NCBI GenBank assembly: GCA_013339765.2
Contig: CM023457.1
Span: forward strand, 80,596,192 to 80,660,191
DNA from: Haemaphysalis longicornis
Taxonomy: Eukaryota > Arthropoda > Arachnida > Ixodida > Ixodidae
Direction of reading: 5' to 3'
DNA: 64,000 nt
The notes under the pieces: model-generated
What the model was told of the DNA's origin: nothing
The model's database searches: none
Seen by the model: the letters and a program-made list of their open reading frames with translations, nothing else
Shown: positions 10,901 through 21,011 of the stretch, one piece after another
How positions within the stretch are numbered: the first letter of the stretch is position 1
Layout of the letters: each line of letters opens with the position of its first letter
Position numbers and translations under genes: made by a program

Positions 10901-13720
10901 CCGTAATCATTAAAGGAGCCATGAAGACGAAGTACAAGTTTGTTTTATTCGAAAGATTTGGTGTTTTATATTGCACCCAGCGCTTGTCCGGCAGCATACG
11001 ATAGTTTATTCACTAAAAAATTAATCAATTTATGTTAAAATTTTGATTTTCCCGCCAACTCTTGTGTTTCGTGAGGTCGTCTGCGATGACGTCAGAAAAG
11101 CAGGCCTTAAGTGAACGCGTACGCGGCACTAGGCATCCAGCGAACTACAGAGCCTTGTTTACTATCAGTCCTCCCTGATGGCGCTACCGTACCGTGGCTG
11201 CCATTTGCCCGCGTTTGCTTTGTTTTTGACCGTATTTGCGCCTGGCTTGTTTTTATTAACGTAGAAAGTACTCGTGTTGTGAAACATGGGGTATACTCGA
11301 CAAACAGGGTCCCGTAAGACAATGTCGCTTACGCTAATCTTCCTGTGTCGTGTCAGACAACCCGAAAGCGCCATACTGCTGTGCAGCTATGACAAGCCAA
11401 GTATGCGCAGTACCAACAACAGCACGCTCTGGTACTTCAATGTTTACGTGTACTTTCGCAGCTTCCATGCTTACCCCACCATTCTTACTTCTATAAAAGT
11501 AATATTTGCTTCAGACTTAAGCGAAAATATTTCGTGAGTGAAGATTATAAGCCCTGCGTAACTTGCATTTGCTTTTGCCGGCCTCTGCCAATTGCAGAGC
11601 TGTCTGGTATGACATCATAGGTTCTGTTGCGGGAAATGAGCTAGTGAGTCGCATGGCCATTGCCGTTTTTCCTAATTATGAAGCTTATTTGGGCGAAGTT
11701 TACGTTAAAGGGGTGTCAGTACGATTCTAACGAGGCAATTTTTCGAATGAACCAAAGTCGTGTTTTGTCTTCATGGCTTGCCCTCATACGCGGCGGAATA
11801 AATAAAATACTAACTGGCGAAGGAAGCTGATTTTTTTTTTTTGCTAACCCGTGGCGCCCGCACATGTGCTGACATTAACACCGAGTGCTCATGCACGGTG
11901 ATGTAGTAGTGCATAGGAGTGCGTAATATCAACTCATACCCAGCTTTCTCGCTCAAAATTCCAACCTCTCAGGAACCTAGCAAAACCACTTTAGGAAAGT
12001 GATATTTGGCATAAAGCCAGAAGTCCACGTGAAGATGAAAACACTAAAAGAACTTTCCAGGATTCTGAACACTTTTAGTGTAATTCACTGTCAAATCTTA
12101 CTCCCCATGCATTTCTATGGGATAGTTTCCATGGCTCAGGAACCTAGTCGCGCAACGTGCGTGACTTGAAACTGTGCACAAAGCAAGTATGTGCACCCCA
12201 TATATTAGCTGTGCAAAATAACTTTTCATTTCGCTAAAAAATTGCAAAGTAATCACTGTTGAAAGGACTGCCATGAGCGGGAAAGCTGCACATGATTCGC
12301 GTAACTGTATTTGCCAAGTTGAAATCGTGGGTTCTTCCTATTCCAGTTTCAGTCACGACATTAAATGTCGATAAGGCTGCTGTCAATGCATTAGAACCAA
12401 CAACCCACATCGGTGCATCCCTGTGGCAACGTCCGAGGCTGGACGAACTCTTATGCATATGTGCTGTAGCTGGCGCTTAGCTTGAAGGAAGCATTGGCAT
12501 GCTTGTTAAATATAGTATTTATCGCTGCTGCGTCAGTGTGGTCAAAATGCAGATCGACTGATCTTTCTATCTCGCTCGTTACCGTTCACGCAGAGTTCTA
12601 CGAAGTTGTCCAGGTCCCCATGAACGACGTCCTCCAGCGGTTAAACGGTACGTCTACATTCACGCTTGTTGTTGCGCAGATATTCTTCAGCTATAATGGT
12701 ACCTACTGAAAGCAACCGCACTAAGGCAGGCAAATTGTGTTGTGTCACATAGTGGTGGAAATACGCCATACTTACTCGATTCTAAGCACCTCCTGATTCT
12801 GAGCACCCTCCTCTACTTCCGTGAAAAAAAATGTGGAAAACGTTTGCATGCGAATTGAAGCACCGTTTTCTTCGAGGAAGTGCCTGTTTCCAGGCCACCT
12901 AGCGCGCTTGCTCGGTCTGCACCTGTTTTCTTTCTCATATTTCCTAAATAAAACGTTATACCTTGCGCCCGTCTCGTCTAGATAGTACAGCGAAAAACAG
13001 GGGAAGGAAAGGGGGTACTTTTAGATTTTTGGGATCAAAGCGTCCCCCTCACTTTGGGCACCACCATCGTGAAAAACAGGGGGTGCTTATTATCGAGTAA
13101 ATGCGGTATTTGGGTGAACCGAAAAGGGGGTGGGCGGGGAGGCATTTTTGTTGTTATTTGTAGCCAGCTGTGCTACGATGTCTGCCGGCGCATTTTTTCT
13201 GGCGGATCTAATTTTCAACTAATACTTTTTAAGCGCTAATTCCTTGGTAAATATGCAATCTTCCTGGGATGTATTCCTTTGAGAGTGAAGCTTACTCGAG
13301 GTTTTTGCAATATTGGTAATTGGCTGAAATGTACCATGGCTGCTAGGAAGACCATTCTCGCTGCTGAGGTGTGTCACCACGCCGAAAAGGTGCTACCGGG
13401 GCAGTGCCAGGCAGGTACAACCCCGAATAAAGCAAAACAAAACAAAAAACCAAGACAAACGGGCTGACCTTGTCTTTTCACAATAACCGTTGCTGCTACT
13501 CCATCTTAAATGCTGGCGTTAACCTTGTCAAGCAAACAAACTCACCTCTGTCTTTTGTACCCACACTTGGAATGCAGACTACAGCGAGGAAGGCTTTGTC
13601 ATCGACTCCCGCGTGTACACCTTCGCCATGGGCCTAACAATGGGGCTGAAGATGGGCGCCGAGCGAAACGGCGTCAAGGATGACGACGTTCAGATCGTCA
13701 CCGACATTATCGACCACTAG
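4869..13720 (+). CDS. NUDT5: ADP-sugar pyrophosphatase NUDT5-like gene, eight exons, Nudix box degenerate
   Basis: NUDT5 hydrolyses ADP-ribose and related ADP-sugars to AMP and sugar phosphate in cytosol and nucleus. Exons 4869-4936, 5060-5112, 5804-5911, 6682-6784, 7670-7725, 10824-10878, 12594-12647 and 13578-13720 (stop TAG) all have AG acceptors and, where internal, GT donors. The spliced product follows the human protein throughout: YVDATG, YDCLVLVKQYRPSMKSFTLEFPAG, INGDD, GEGEFYEV, NDVLQRLN and SRVYTFAMGL all have close counterparts. Splice phases agree except across exon 6682-6784, where one extra base separates the upstream and downstream frames. In that exon the Nudix signature G-x5-E-x7-RE-x2-EE keeps G and R but has D for the first Glu, one extra spacer residue, and R, S and Q at the three catalytic Glu positions. 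The start exon is missing: exon 4869 is preceded by a good polypyrimidine tract and AG, so ATG 4890 is probably internal. Family assignment is firm; activity is doubtful. Confidence 0.82.
5060..5112 (+). CDS. NUDT5: NUDT5-like exon b
   Basis: Acceptor TTTCCCCAG, donor GTAAGT. It encodes VWEVAERCQKPRSHESD. The Trp aligns with the ADP-sugar-stacking Trp of human NUDT5 (TWE motif), so the dimer-swapped substrate contact seems kept. The last base joins CC of the next exon to give Ser. Confidence 0.75.
5804..5911 (+). CDS. NUDT5: NUDT5-like exon c (core beta strands)
   Basis: Acceptor GCCGCAG, donor GTAAGG, phase 1 to phase 1. It encodes 35 residues beginning VCALPILRRMLKYDC and ending SFTLEFPA, the best conserved part of the protein (KQYRP and LEFPAG are family hallmarks). 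The leftover G completes the Gly that starts the Nudix box. Confidence 0.85.
5980..6127 (+). repeat. Partial TTAA-type MITE (one end) in NUDT5 intron
   Basis: A degenerate end resembling AGGAGCCATGAAGACAAAATA at 5983 is followed by the same interior order seen in the copies at 21012 and 27880: ACTCAGCTCTATTGCAGC, GTTTTTAAACGAAAAAA, then TTTCGCGGTACAGTGGC. The other end is missing. Confidence 0.5.
6131..6376. mobile_element. Short TIR element with internal hairpin
   Basis: Terminal words GCACACTGAAG (6131) and CTTCAGTGTGC (6366-6376) are inverse complements. The interior contains a strong hairpin at 6257-6323. It has MITE organisation without coding capacity. Confidence 0.5.
6257..6323. repeat. 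Inverted repeat, 31-bp arms, 5-bp loop
   Basis: Arms 6257-6287 and 6293-6323 are nearly perfect inverse complements (CACTTTCG...CTATGAC and GTCATAGG...CGAAAGTG) with about two mismatches. Probably a relic of nested inverted-repeat insertion. Confidence 0.75.
6682..6784 (+). pseudogene. NUDT5: NUDT5-like Nudix-box exon, frame-broken and catalytic Glu lost
   Basis: Acceptor TCTCCGAAG, donor GTAAGT. The frame entered from exon c reads GVVESGDTTSEHSALRRL then NSQTW. The frame demanded by exon e reads GYTSTGVKQVSP at the 3' end, which matches the GY...CSP segment of NUDT5. The two frames differ by one base near 6740-6755, compatible with one extra base around ACCTGGCTAC. Independently of the shift, the RE-x2-EE motif reads RR-x2-SQ after alignment. 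Exon boundaries and both flanking matches make it the orthologous exon, not a chance open frame. Confidence 0.7.
6990..7262 (+). repeat. Dispersed repeat, copy 1 (pair with 24225-24467)
   Basis: It shares TGGTGAGACTGAG, CTCGCCTAGTCACGTGGT, GAGCGAG and the end word TAGCTTTCGCTCTAAAAA in the same order with 24225-24467. An internal piece (GCCTAGTCACGTGGT) is duplicated here at 7051 and 7109. The family is unidentified. Confidence 0.6.
7330..7376. repeat. Two overlapping, mutually exclusive hairpins
   Basis: GGTAACGACG (7330) pairs with CGTCGTTACC (7354), while CATGATGATGGAC (7342) pairs with GTCCATCATCATG just after it. The arms overlap, so only one can form. Intronic, with no known function. 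Confidence 0.55.
7670..7725 (+). CDS. NUDT5: NUDT5-like exon e
   Basis: Acceptor CTTTTCGCAG, donor GTGAGT, ending in phase 0. It encodes TASDPVHTACTTKLVSLD, aligning with the MDPGLSNCTIHIVTVT strand of human NUDT5. A leftover base of 1 from exon d is required, which matches only the 3' frame of that exon. Confidence 0.72.
8110..8465. repeat. Dispersed TIR-like repeat, copy A (pair with 50452-51768)
   Basis: GGTATTTGCGAACTCCTTACG at the left and GTTAGTGTTCCGTTAGTGAAT at the right are related in inverse orientation. The same block order (ACTCCTTACGAACCTTACTACC, GGTTATGCATGGCCAGTTAGTAAA, CTACCTCCAGTACC) is found in 50452-51768. Confidence 0.55.
9430..9685. mobile_element. MITE-like element with long TIRs
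   Basis: AGAGTTTTAGCAGTCCGTCT at 9430 and its near-complement ending at 9685, extended by GTTACCGTGTTGACCGG on the left and CCGGTCAACACGGTAAC on the right, give about 55-bp terminal inverted repeats around a ~150-bp core. No coding capacity. Confidence 0.72.
9775..9965 (+). pseudogene. LINE endonuclease (EEP) fragment
   Basis: The + strand reads DDMVIVLVGDFNEDVSRPDA, then after a stop LLSSVVERFELVC and APTTRQG. VLVGDFN is the conserved metal-site motif of APE-type LINE endonucleases, and the TTR block follows as in full-length elements. A stop at 9856 and the absence of flanking domains show a dead fragment within the NUDT5 intron. Confidence 0.65.
10824..10878 (+). CDS. NUDT5: NUDT5-like exon f
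   Basis: Acceptor TTCAATGCAG, donor GTAAGC. It encodes INGDDLRNLNAQQKFGEG with one base left over. INGDD is identical to the human sequence at this junction. A TTAA-flanked repeat begins only about 30 bases after the donor. Confidence 0.78.
10914..11779. mobile_element. TTAA-flanked MITE, copy 1 (NUDT5 intron)
   Basis: TTAA at 10910-10913 is followed by AGGAGCCATGAAGAC. The right end GTTTTGTCTTCATGGCT near 11775 is the inverse complement but has lost the last bases and TTAA. Its right interior (GGTTCTGTTGCGGGAAATGAG and following) is the reverse complement of the left interior of the copy at 56420, proving family membership. Confidence 0.72.
12594..12647 (+). CDS. NUDT5: NUDT5-like exon g
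   Basis: Acceptor GTTCACGCAG, donor GTACGT, phase 1 to phase 1. It encodes (E)FYEVVQVPMNDVLQRLN, matching EFVEVISLPKNDLLQRLD. The Glu formed across the intron corresponds to the conserved loop Glu of the family, so this metal or base residue is kept although those of the Nudix box are not. Confidence 0.8.
12764..13106. mobile_element. TA-flanked MITE with ACTCGATTCTAAGCACC ends
   Basis: The left end CGCCATACTTACTCGATTCT after TA 12762-12763 pairs with the right end ATCGAGTAAATGCGG before TA 13107-13108. The ends resemble those of the element at 50744-51374, suggesting related Tc1/mariner-type elements. No coding capacity. Confidence 0.6.
13578..13720 (+). CDS. NUDT5: NUDT5-like terminal coding exon
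   Basis: Acceptor ACTTGGAATGCAG; it runs 46 codons to TAG at 13718-13720. It encodes YSEEGFVIDSRVYTFAMGL, corresponding to the C-terminal helix of NUDT5, then a charged tail ending DIIDH. The tail after the helix is longer than and unlike the human end. Confidence 0.8.
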
Positions 13721-13857
13721 GAGGCAGCCAAGGCCAGATGATATCTTCGCTGGTTAAACCACGCCGACTACTGGGCTGGACTACACGCCAAACCAAGCTT
13801 GCTTGTACATAATTGCCCGAAATAATGCTGGTATTCTTTTTATCCAGATGTCTAGAA
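13721..13857 (+). other. NUDT5: NUDT5-like 3' UTR start
   Basis: Sequence after the TAG stop. No AATAAA occurs before the LINE fragment at 13858; the first AATAAA on + is near 14886, so the transcript may read through the LINE remnant. The polyadenylation site is unresolved. Confidence 0.35.
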
Positions 13858-14045
13858 CATGCAACGTTTAATTCTTGATGAGTGCTTTATAGCGGCCGAA
13901 AACATCATTTACAAACTGAGAGAACAATAGTGGGCCAAGAACAGACCCCTGCAGCACTCCACTTGAGGAACAGTAGCGATAAGAGAGCTGGCCGTTAATA
14001 TTAATTCTAAATTTCTTGGAAAAATACCTTTCGTTGACCGCGGCG
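13858..14045 (-). pseudogene. LINE reverse-transcriptase fragment
   Basis: The - strand reads KKFRININGQLSYRYCSSSG then VLQGSVLGPLLFSQFVNDVF before a stop. (S)GVxQGSVLGPLLF is the RT domain motif of jockey/CR1-like LINEs. The fragment is short and bounded by unrelated sequence. Confidence 0.7.
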
Positions 14046-15721
14046 CCTTGTTTTAGGTACTGCGTTGGTTGGTCGAAGCAATATCACCCAACAAGAAGTG
14101 CTCCAACACTTGTACACCACATAGAAACCCACTAAAATGAAGTACCGAAATAGTGTATTCAGTCACAGGCTCTAGCGTATGCATCGTACTGCAAACACCG
14201 AGTGAAAATATTGTGAAACAGAGGGACAGAAGTAAGTACACACTGAAACACTGTTTTGTGTAAATTTATTTCTCCATCTGTTTCCACGTAACACTTTTGC
14301 GCAGTGAACGTTTTTTCTTCGTTCCCCTTGACCCACAGCGTTTATTGTCGATGTTTGCAGCTCTCGCGCTAAGGTTCTTCTTACTCTATACAGCCATTCA
14401 TCCCAATGTGTGGTCAGGCCAAAAACAATGTTAAGGCGGCTGGTCTACCATGAAGCTCGTGTTTATTATGTTGAATGTTGTGACATTGTGCTGTCATGTC
14501 CTGTGTCGTGATTATAACAATATTATTCCTTCTCGTCAGTGTTTCATTTGTTGTAATTATTATATATTGTTTTTCTCTTTGCCTGGTTTGTATTGTACCT
14601 GAGCTTCATCTCGGTTTTCACTTTAACAAAACCCATTTTCATCAGTGCACAGACACAACCTGTAGCAATTTGCTTTTCGATGTTTGCACCGACGCAAGTG
14701 GTTGCGCCAGCAACCAGAAAAGAAATGTTTTGTAGCCAAAAGGACAAAAGGTGACCAGAATGGCGTATTCACGTTCGATTTCATTTATCCTATATAACAG
14801 GATGATTGCGTCATGTTTTCCAGCGTCGAATGACGGTGCCTCTTGATGAAATGTCCTCTTCGTTGCTGTATCTGTACATTGATGAATAAAAAGTGATATC
14901 ACTTAGTTCACTGTCTTTTGCTTTCTATTGAATTTATACTGCATTTCTATTCCATTTCTATGGCACCCGTTATCACAGCTATGTGTCAGGTAGCCACTAC
15001 AGAGGCGAGAGTAGAGACCTTATTCAGAGCCAAGAGCTAGCTGACTGAACCGATAAGAATCACCAGGCAATGACTTTAGTTACAATGAAGAGTTTGGAAA
15101 AGTTAAGCTTAAGACGTACCCAGCTAAGCTATATGCAATGGCGAAGCTATAGCTGACTGAATGGCAAAGGTAAGGCGACAGGCGTCGGTAGAAAGACTTT
15201 GCCTACTCCAGTAAAACGAAAAGTTGAGCTAGTTGGATCTGATTCATATTTAAAGCGCAGACAGACTACACAAGAGGACAACACGAGCTCTTTGCCTACT
15301 CGGTGGTTGTCTAGCAGGATTGTCAAGCGAAAAATAACAAAGCTCTCCTGTGAGGGGTCGTGAGGAAGGGATGGACGACAGGTTTTTCCACTTTTCCAAA
15401 TGAACAAGATATAACATTGTAAATAAAAACGTGCAGGACCTGCCCATTACACGTCGAGGAAAGCTGAATACAATCGCCTAACTTTGACGTCATGTAGATG
15501 CAGCGGCGCGGTGAAAGGAGGAAGCCTTTGCACAGTGAAAGGCACGTTAGTAATTTTATAAAAGTGTTTGGCGTGGCTTTAAAATTCCCGGCAAGCCGTA
15601 CTGAACCCGTTTAACCCTGAAATAATACGCTTCCCTATTCCCTCAAATCATATAAAGCGGCAAAAAATGGGACGTTGTTGCCATGCCGGGTAGCGCACCG
15701 CCAAGTTTTATAGGAAAGGAT
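14046..15721. other. Unassigned intergenic sequence
   Basis: Low-complexity AT-rich stretches around 14490-14620 and no domain-bearing frame. An AATAAA near 14886 followed by GT-rich sequence could serve the NUDT5-like transcript, but this is unproven. Confidence 0.3.
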
Positions 15722-15835
15722 TGATTGATTGTGGTGTTTAACGTGCCGTAGCTACACTTGGGCTTATGAGGGTCGCCGTAGTGGAGGGCTCCGGATTAAT
15801 TTCGACCACCTGGGAAGCGATGCACAGCCGTCTTT
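15722..15835 (-). repeat. Ruka-like SINE, 3' half, reverse
   Basis: GATTGATTGTGGTGTTTAAC, then GGAGGGCTCCGGATTAATTT and GACCACCTGGG, is the reverse of the 3' half seen in the copies at 17984 and 25765. The tRNA-like head is absent. Confidence 0.65.
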
Positions 15836-15849
15836 CATCCCGCGCGAAT

Positions 15850-16225
15850 ACCTCGAGTCTTTTCGCGCGCAGCGCAAGGTACATCCCTCCCCACATCGTA
15901 CACTCACAAGGCGGCAGTCCGTCCTCCTCTGACAGATACAGACTAACACATTACCCACTGAACATCTCACACATCGCTTTCGAAATTTATCCGGCACCCC
16001 TACTTGCACGTTCTGCGGAGGTTACCCAAACATATTCCACACAATATGGGCCTGTGATCGACATCCAAAGTCGGCCCGCATCCCGAATGCAACTCTGGCA
16101 TCCTGGGAGGTAAGTCTGGCTGACCCCAGCGCTGGGACACAGCTCCTGCTGACGTCCAGAGCGGAGGAAGCCATGGGCCACGGCTTCCCAAGACGGCGCC
16201 CTGGACTAAGGGTGCTTAGGAAAAT
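15850..16225 (+). pseudogene. LINE C-terminal zinc-finger and tail fragment
   Basis: With frame changes the + strand reads CTFCGGYPNIFHTIWAC, a C-x2-C-x7-H-x4-C knuckle typical of the C-terminus of tick LINE polyproteins, then NATLASWEVSLADPSAGTQ and RAEEAMGHGF. The upstream part (THYPLNISHI) matches the linker usually found between RNase H and the zinc knuckle. It is truncated on the left by the SINE. Confidence 0.55.
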
Positions 16226-16382
16226 ACAGTTTGCTTCCTTCCTTCCTGGGAATCTTTAACGGGCCGAAATTTCGACACACGGGCGTTTTCTCTTCTTGGA
16301 AAGGCGGAACCGGTGATTCAAGCCGCGATTGGGCATAAAAATGGCATGACGCCAGGGGGCGCATGTGCAGGCCGGTGAGGAG

Positions 16383-16429
16383 TGAAGACGGCTTGCGCTT
16401 GCAGCAGACGCAAGCGCAAGCCGTCTTCA
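16383..16429. repeat. Perfect hairpin, 20-bp arms, 7-bp loop
   Basis: TGAAGACGGCTTGCGCTTGC at 16383-16402 and its complement at 16410-16429. The arms are perfect. Confidence 0.85.
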
Positions 16430-17983
16430 TTTGCCTCTTCATATGACCTTTATATGCTTCTCGCGTTCAGTAAAAAAAGCAGCTAAACGAGCCTAATATG
16501 GCTGCTTCTGAGTGGTTTTCGTTTGTGTCCATGCGTGTGTATCTGGCATAATACTTTATATATCCTTAAACACGCAAGCGCGAGCGGTTGTCAGCGCACC
16601 TCAGCGCCCGGGGCTCGTGGCTACTATACTCGTCCTCCTTGTTTACAAATGTTTTTCAAAAGGTGATGAAATGGAGGCGTTCAGCTCAGCTTCTTTCGGA
16701 GCGGCTAACGAACGTTGCAATACTTGCGTAGCCATAAGCCAAGGCCGGAATTTTTCATTCAGCCACTGACTGTGCGAGTGAAAAAGATGGCTGACGATTA
16801 CTACACTCCCTGATGCGAAATTTGGGCGCAGCGCGAACTTCAGTCTTCTCGGTTACGGCGCATAGCTGCTGCGTCTCAGGATGTGTTCGCTGGACGAGCG
16901 AACGCACAGCGCCGCGCGCTGCTCTGCCGTTATCTCGCAGTGCGTCGCCGCCGCCGAGCATGTTGTTGTAAATCGTGTCTGAACCCACAGCTCATATGTC
17001 AGCTATGGTAAGTCTCTGCGTCGGCGGCGCGAACTGCGTTTCGGAAAGTAATTGCAAACTGCGTCTCGGGAAGGGACGGCGAACTTCGTCTCAGGTCGTG
17101 AACGCGTCACCGTCGAGCGCACGACGGCGCGCGCTGCTATGACGTCATCGCGCGGCGCGGCGCCACCACCCAGCATGTCTCACTGCCTCCCCCTCATACT
17201 TTCGCCATCCGTCGCCACCGAGGAGCTTCTCGCAGCGCTTCGGCATACCGCCCTCCCCCTCAAACTTTCGTCACACTTCCAGCCGTTTTCTTTCTGTCTT
17301 CGGTTTTCCCTTCGTTCGCTCGGTTACGGGGCCGGTGAGGACGCCAGACCAGAGCAGCGGACGCCGAAGTGCTACGAACTAAAACAGTTCAAAGCTGTCA
17401 GCCAAAAGGCTGCATCGTGGGCTTATCTACAGCCCCCGTGAAAAGTTAGGAGCCTGGCGCTCTTTAGAGAGGGATAGAAACATGTCCAGTCATTTCAGTG
17501 ATTTATATGCTCAAGCGATTCAGAGTGCAATACGCCCATCTCAACTCGTACGTCCGATACATTCTTTCGTATGTGTTCCGAAAATCAAGCGTTGTGGGCT
17601 GTGAACGCTCGACGAAAGATGTGCCGGGATTTGAAAAACACGCCGGCAACGTATCGAGCTGGTATGTCAGCCGCCAGCCTTCGTCATGAGAGTATTTTGA
17701 CTAATAAATTGTCGTGTCGTGGCAAAGATTTACGGTTCTTGTAAATAAAAGTATTGGAGAAAAGAATTCCCATTGAATCGTTATTAAAGACAATGGTAGC
17801 ATAGTATAAGTCGCATACATCTGTGCAAGGCTCACGCAAAATACTTCCTTTTAGATGCTCAAATTCGAGATTAGTGTGAGAAAATGGTGTACATTGCAAG
17901 TATCTGGGTAAAATGATCAGCTAACAAAATTTACCCTCATCTGACCACGAACTGGCCATCTTTGCCTTTTCCAATCATTAGAA
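16430..17983. other. Unassigned GC-richer intergenic sequence
   Basis: The best open frame, 17052-17441, lacks any domain signature. Short partially repeated words (GAACTGCGTTTCGG, GAACTTCGTCTCAGG at 17030-17095) hint at an old repeat. No gene supported. Confidence 0.3.
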
Positions 17984-18208
17984 CCCGCCGCGTTGGCTCA
18001 TTGGCTAAGGCGTTTCGCTGCTGAGCCCCAGGACGTGGGTTGGATTCCCGGCCGCGGCGGCAGCTTTTCTGATGGATACGAAAAGCGAAACCACCCGTGT
18101 GTTCGAGATTAAGGCGCGCGTTAAAGATCCCCAGCTGGCCAAAAATAATCCGGAGCCCTCCACTACGGCGCGCCTCATCGGCGCGTTAAACCACTCAATC
18201 AATGAAAT
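17984..18208 (+). repeat. Ruka-like tRNA-derived SINE, full length
   Basis: The head carries a tRNA-like A box (TTGGCTCATTGGCTAAGG) and a B box-like GGTTGGATTCC, followed by the GGAAAGCGAAACC-type body, GAGATTAAGGCGCGCGTTAAA, AGATCCCCAGCTGG, CCGGAGCCCTCCACTACGGC and a CAATCAATGA tail. tRNA-derived SINEs of this type (Ruka) are known from ticks; the name is assigned from memory of the family layout. Confidence 0.75.
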
Positions 18209-18318
18209 ACAATCTACTAGATCTGGAGGCAGGGTTCATACTTGTCAACATCGTTGAGTAAAAAGAAGGCTTTAGGCGTATTTGGGACAAAACACCAATA
18301 CATAAACGATATTTTCAG

Positions 18319-18556
18319 TGATTGATGGATTGATTATGAGGCTTAACGCGCCGACGCTACACAGGCGACGAGGCGCGCCGTAGTGGAGGGCTCCAGATTG
18401 ATTTTGACCAGCTGGGGATTTTAACGTGCGTCGACATCTTGACACACGGGCGTTCTTGTTTTTACACCTCCATCTGAAAAGCAGCCACCGCGGCCGGGAA
18501 TCAAACCCGCGACCTCGTGCTCAGCAGCACAACGCCTTAGCCACTGAGCCATATTT
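18319..18556 (-). repeat. Ruka-like SINE, full length, reverse
   Basis: Mirror of the copy at 17984: a GATTGATGGATTGATTATG tail on the left, GGAGGGCTCCAGATTGATTT, CACACGGGCGTTC, then the B-box complement GGAATCAAACCC and a GGCTCAGTGGCTAAGG-type head at the right end. Confidence 0.75.
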
Positions 18557-21011
18557 GCAGTGTTATTTTATTTTGAAATGAATGGCGGCTTGATTTTGCG
18601 ATGCCAAAGGAAAAAACACGCCTTGAAAACAAATGCTTTGACCCGACAATACAAAAAGCGGCTGCGCTGCGACCTCATACCTTCTGGCGGATTTTCAAGA
18701 AGTCGAGCAGTAACGAAAGGTTCCAGCAGATGGCGCGGAAGCAGTGGAACGCGGTAAAATTGAATAGACTTGAGCATAGCCACACCGTGTTTATCCTGGG
18801 GGGAGCAAGACGAGGGGGGGGGGGGGATCCTGACAGCTGGACGGGGGATAGAGGAGAAGCATTTGCGTGGCAGGGGTGGCAAACGACTACTATCGTCTTT
18901 CGGACGACATTTCCAGCGAAGCAAGCAAATACGCGGACATTTTTTTTTCTGACATTACAATTCAGGACTTCGTGATAAAGCAAGCAAATACCAACCAGAT
19001 CTCTTAAGTCATCTGTTAACAAGTATGGCGAATACCTAGGACCCACCTTGGCAGCTCAGCCAATCATCAGCGACTGCTTGGTCTCCGCCGCTTTGTGCCG
19101 GCTCAACTACCAATTCTTCCTCCACCGTCGCTTGTTGCACTGCGCCAGAAATACAAAGGAAAGAAAAGAAAGCGGCAAGAAGGTCACCACAGCGAGCACC
19201 ACCTAAAACAGGCTGTTTTTTTTTTTTCATGAAGTTAAACACTTTGTATCAAGAACCCTATTCTCGACTTCATTTATTCGCCGTTTTTTTTTCGTATGTG
19301 AACGTAAAATGTGCATGCTTCGCTACGACGAAACGCCGTGAAATTTGGTGCTTAGCTTACCAAAAATCGCAACCAAGCTATCTGATATCGCCTACAAACG
19401 ATATAAAAACACTTTATACATACATAAAGATAAAAACGGAAGCTAACGCTGCCGAAAGAGACAAGTTTTTGTAGTTGAAACCTAAAGTGCTTTTTTTTGT
19501 TAAAAAGATCGTTCGCAGATTGAATAGAGCAGAATGAGTTAGCAAAGGCTAGTTCATTCAAAGTGAACAAAGTTTTATTTTGTTTTGTAACCTCTTTAAT
19601 AGTAAACTGTACCAATTCGCTGCTTTGGCAGTTCAAGGGGCCCTGAAACAGGTCTTGCTGATACTTCTGAATGACTTAGTGGAAATGAGGCATCGCCGGA
19701 GTAGTCGCCTTCAGAGAGAGTTTGCGTTTTATTTTCTCCTGAGCTCCTCATACTACCGCGGTAAAAGGTGTCGGATGGCGGTAAGCTTTTCTCCTCAAAA
19801 CCGAATCGACGTTCCGGGCGCCCAAGCAACACGCGGGCCGATGAGAGCGTAAAGTGTTGCTGCGGACTAATTTGGTACCACCAGAGGACATCTAACGGAC
19901 GCCTAAACGTTTGCCCACGGGCGTCGTCGTTCTCCGCCTCCTGCCAGAAGCAAGGGAAAATAAAGCCGTTCCAATCAATGTGAAAGCTGTTGAGAAGTGC
20001 AGAGCAGTGATTCGCCATAATGGGTCGTACCGCTTACGCTACCCGGCCCACCCCATGCAATTCAAATTTCCCGCCTTCGCAGTGCTCGCGCGCCCCCTGC
20101 CTGAAACTTCACCAGCGGGAGTTCTGGATTACATTGGATTGGATGGGATTGGCTTGGCATAGAATTGGATTGGTTTTGGATTTATATAGATTGAATTTGG
20201 ATTGGATTTGGATTGGATGATAAGCAGCAGTTAGCATGATAATCAGCTAATCCTAGACAATCAGGAAAGCTAAGAATAACCAGCCGAACCTTAGCTCACG
20301 CTACGTATATCCTGGCATAGCCGCTTGGCTTTCGAAGCCTCTGGGTTACGCCGCGGCGAAGGGACCATGACAGGCTACACCGTAACGCCGTGGCGATATG
20401 CTTGGTTCCAGCGAGCGAGCTAGGACGACAAGGCGAGCGCCTAAAGTGCTCTGCACTTAAAAATCAAACCCAGATCAGCCAGTGTGAAATCTGCTTGTTG
20501 CGGGACGAACGTAAACGGGCACCCGCCCGAGAACGACAGCGCCGTCGCCGCTCAAATTCTACGGTTCGCGCAAATAGGCAGCTAAACGTCAGCGGTGGGA
20601 GGCTCCCTCCCCTAGCGGAAAGGAAAGGAACCCGCCCCTGCGAGACCGCTGCGCCCTCTATCGGCGGATTTAGAAAACGGTTTCTGCAAGGCTGCCTGCT
20701 CGACTCACGACCTACATTAGACTTACGAAAAGGCTCGCCCTATACAACAGCTCCCCTGTTGTCAAAAATGGGTAACGACATTTTTTTTTTTTTTGAGTGC
20801 GGCCTAGGAGCGCTATTTTGCCAAACAAGTATGGCTGCCAAGTGAAAGATAAAACAGCATGAATTTCCGTGTTGGCTCGTTGTTTTTTATCAGGGGGCCG
20901 TGCCAAATATTTCGGCAGCGTGAACATGTGCAAATAAACCAGGTGCTTCTGCTTTCTCCACCTATTCATTCTTGCTAGTTAAGTGAGCGGTTACTGCCTT
21001 CGTGTTCTTAA
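18557..21011. other. Unassigned sequence
   Basis: It contains G-runs (18814-18826), poly-T tracts and several short frames (for example 20390-20845, 151 residues, rich in Arg and Ser with no motif). I see no exon or nameable repeat apart from the GGATT tract at 20125. Confidence 0.3.
20125..20220. repeat. (TTGGA/GGATT)n degenerate tandem
   Basis: GGATT/GGATTGGA words recur about ten times with drift. Simple-sequence origin. Confidence 0.65.

Noticed and set aside
17984..18060. tRNA gene
   Set aside because: The promoter boxes belong to a tRNA-derived SINE present in several copies; no proper cloverleaf.
18068..18092. CTGATGG...GAAAC resembling a hammerhead ribozyme core
   Set aside because: It is the normal body of the Ruka-like SINE; the invariant A of CUGAUGA is G and stems do not form.
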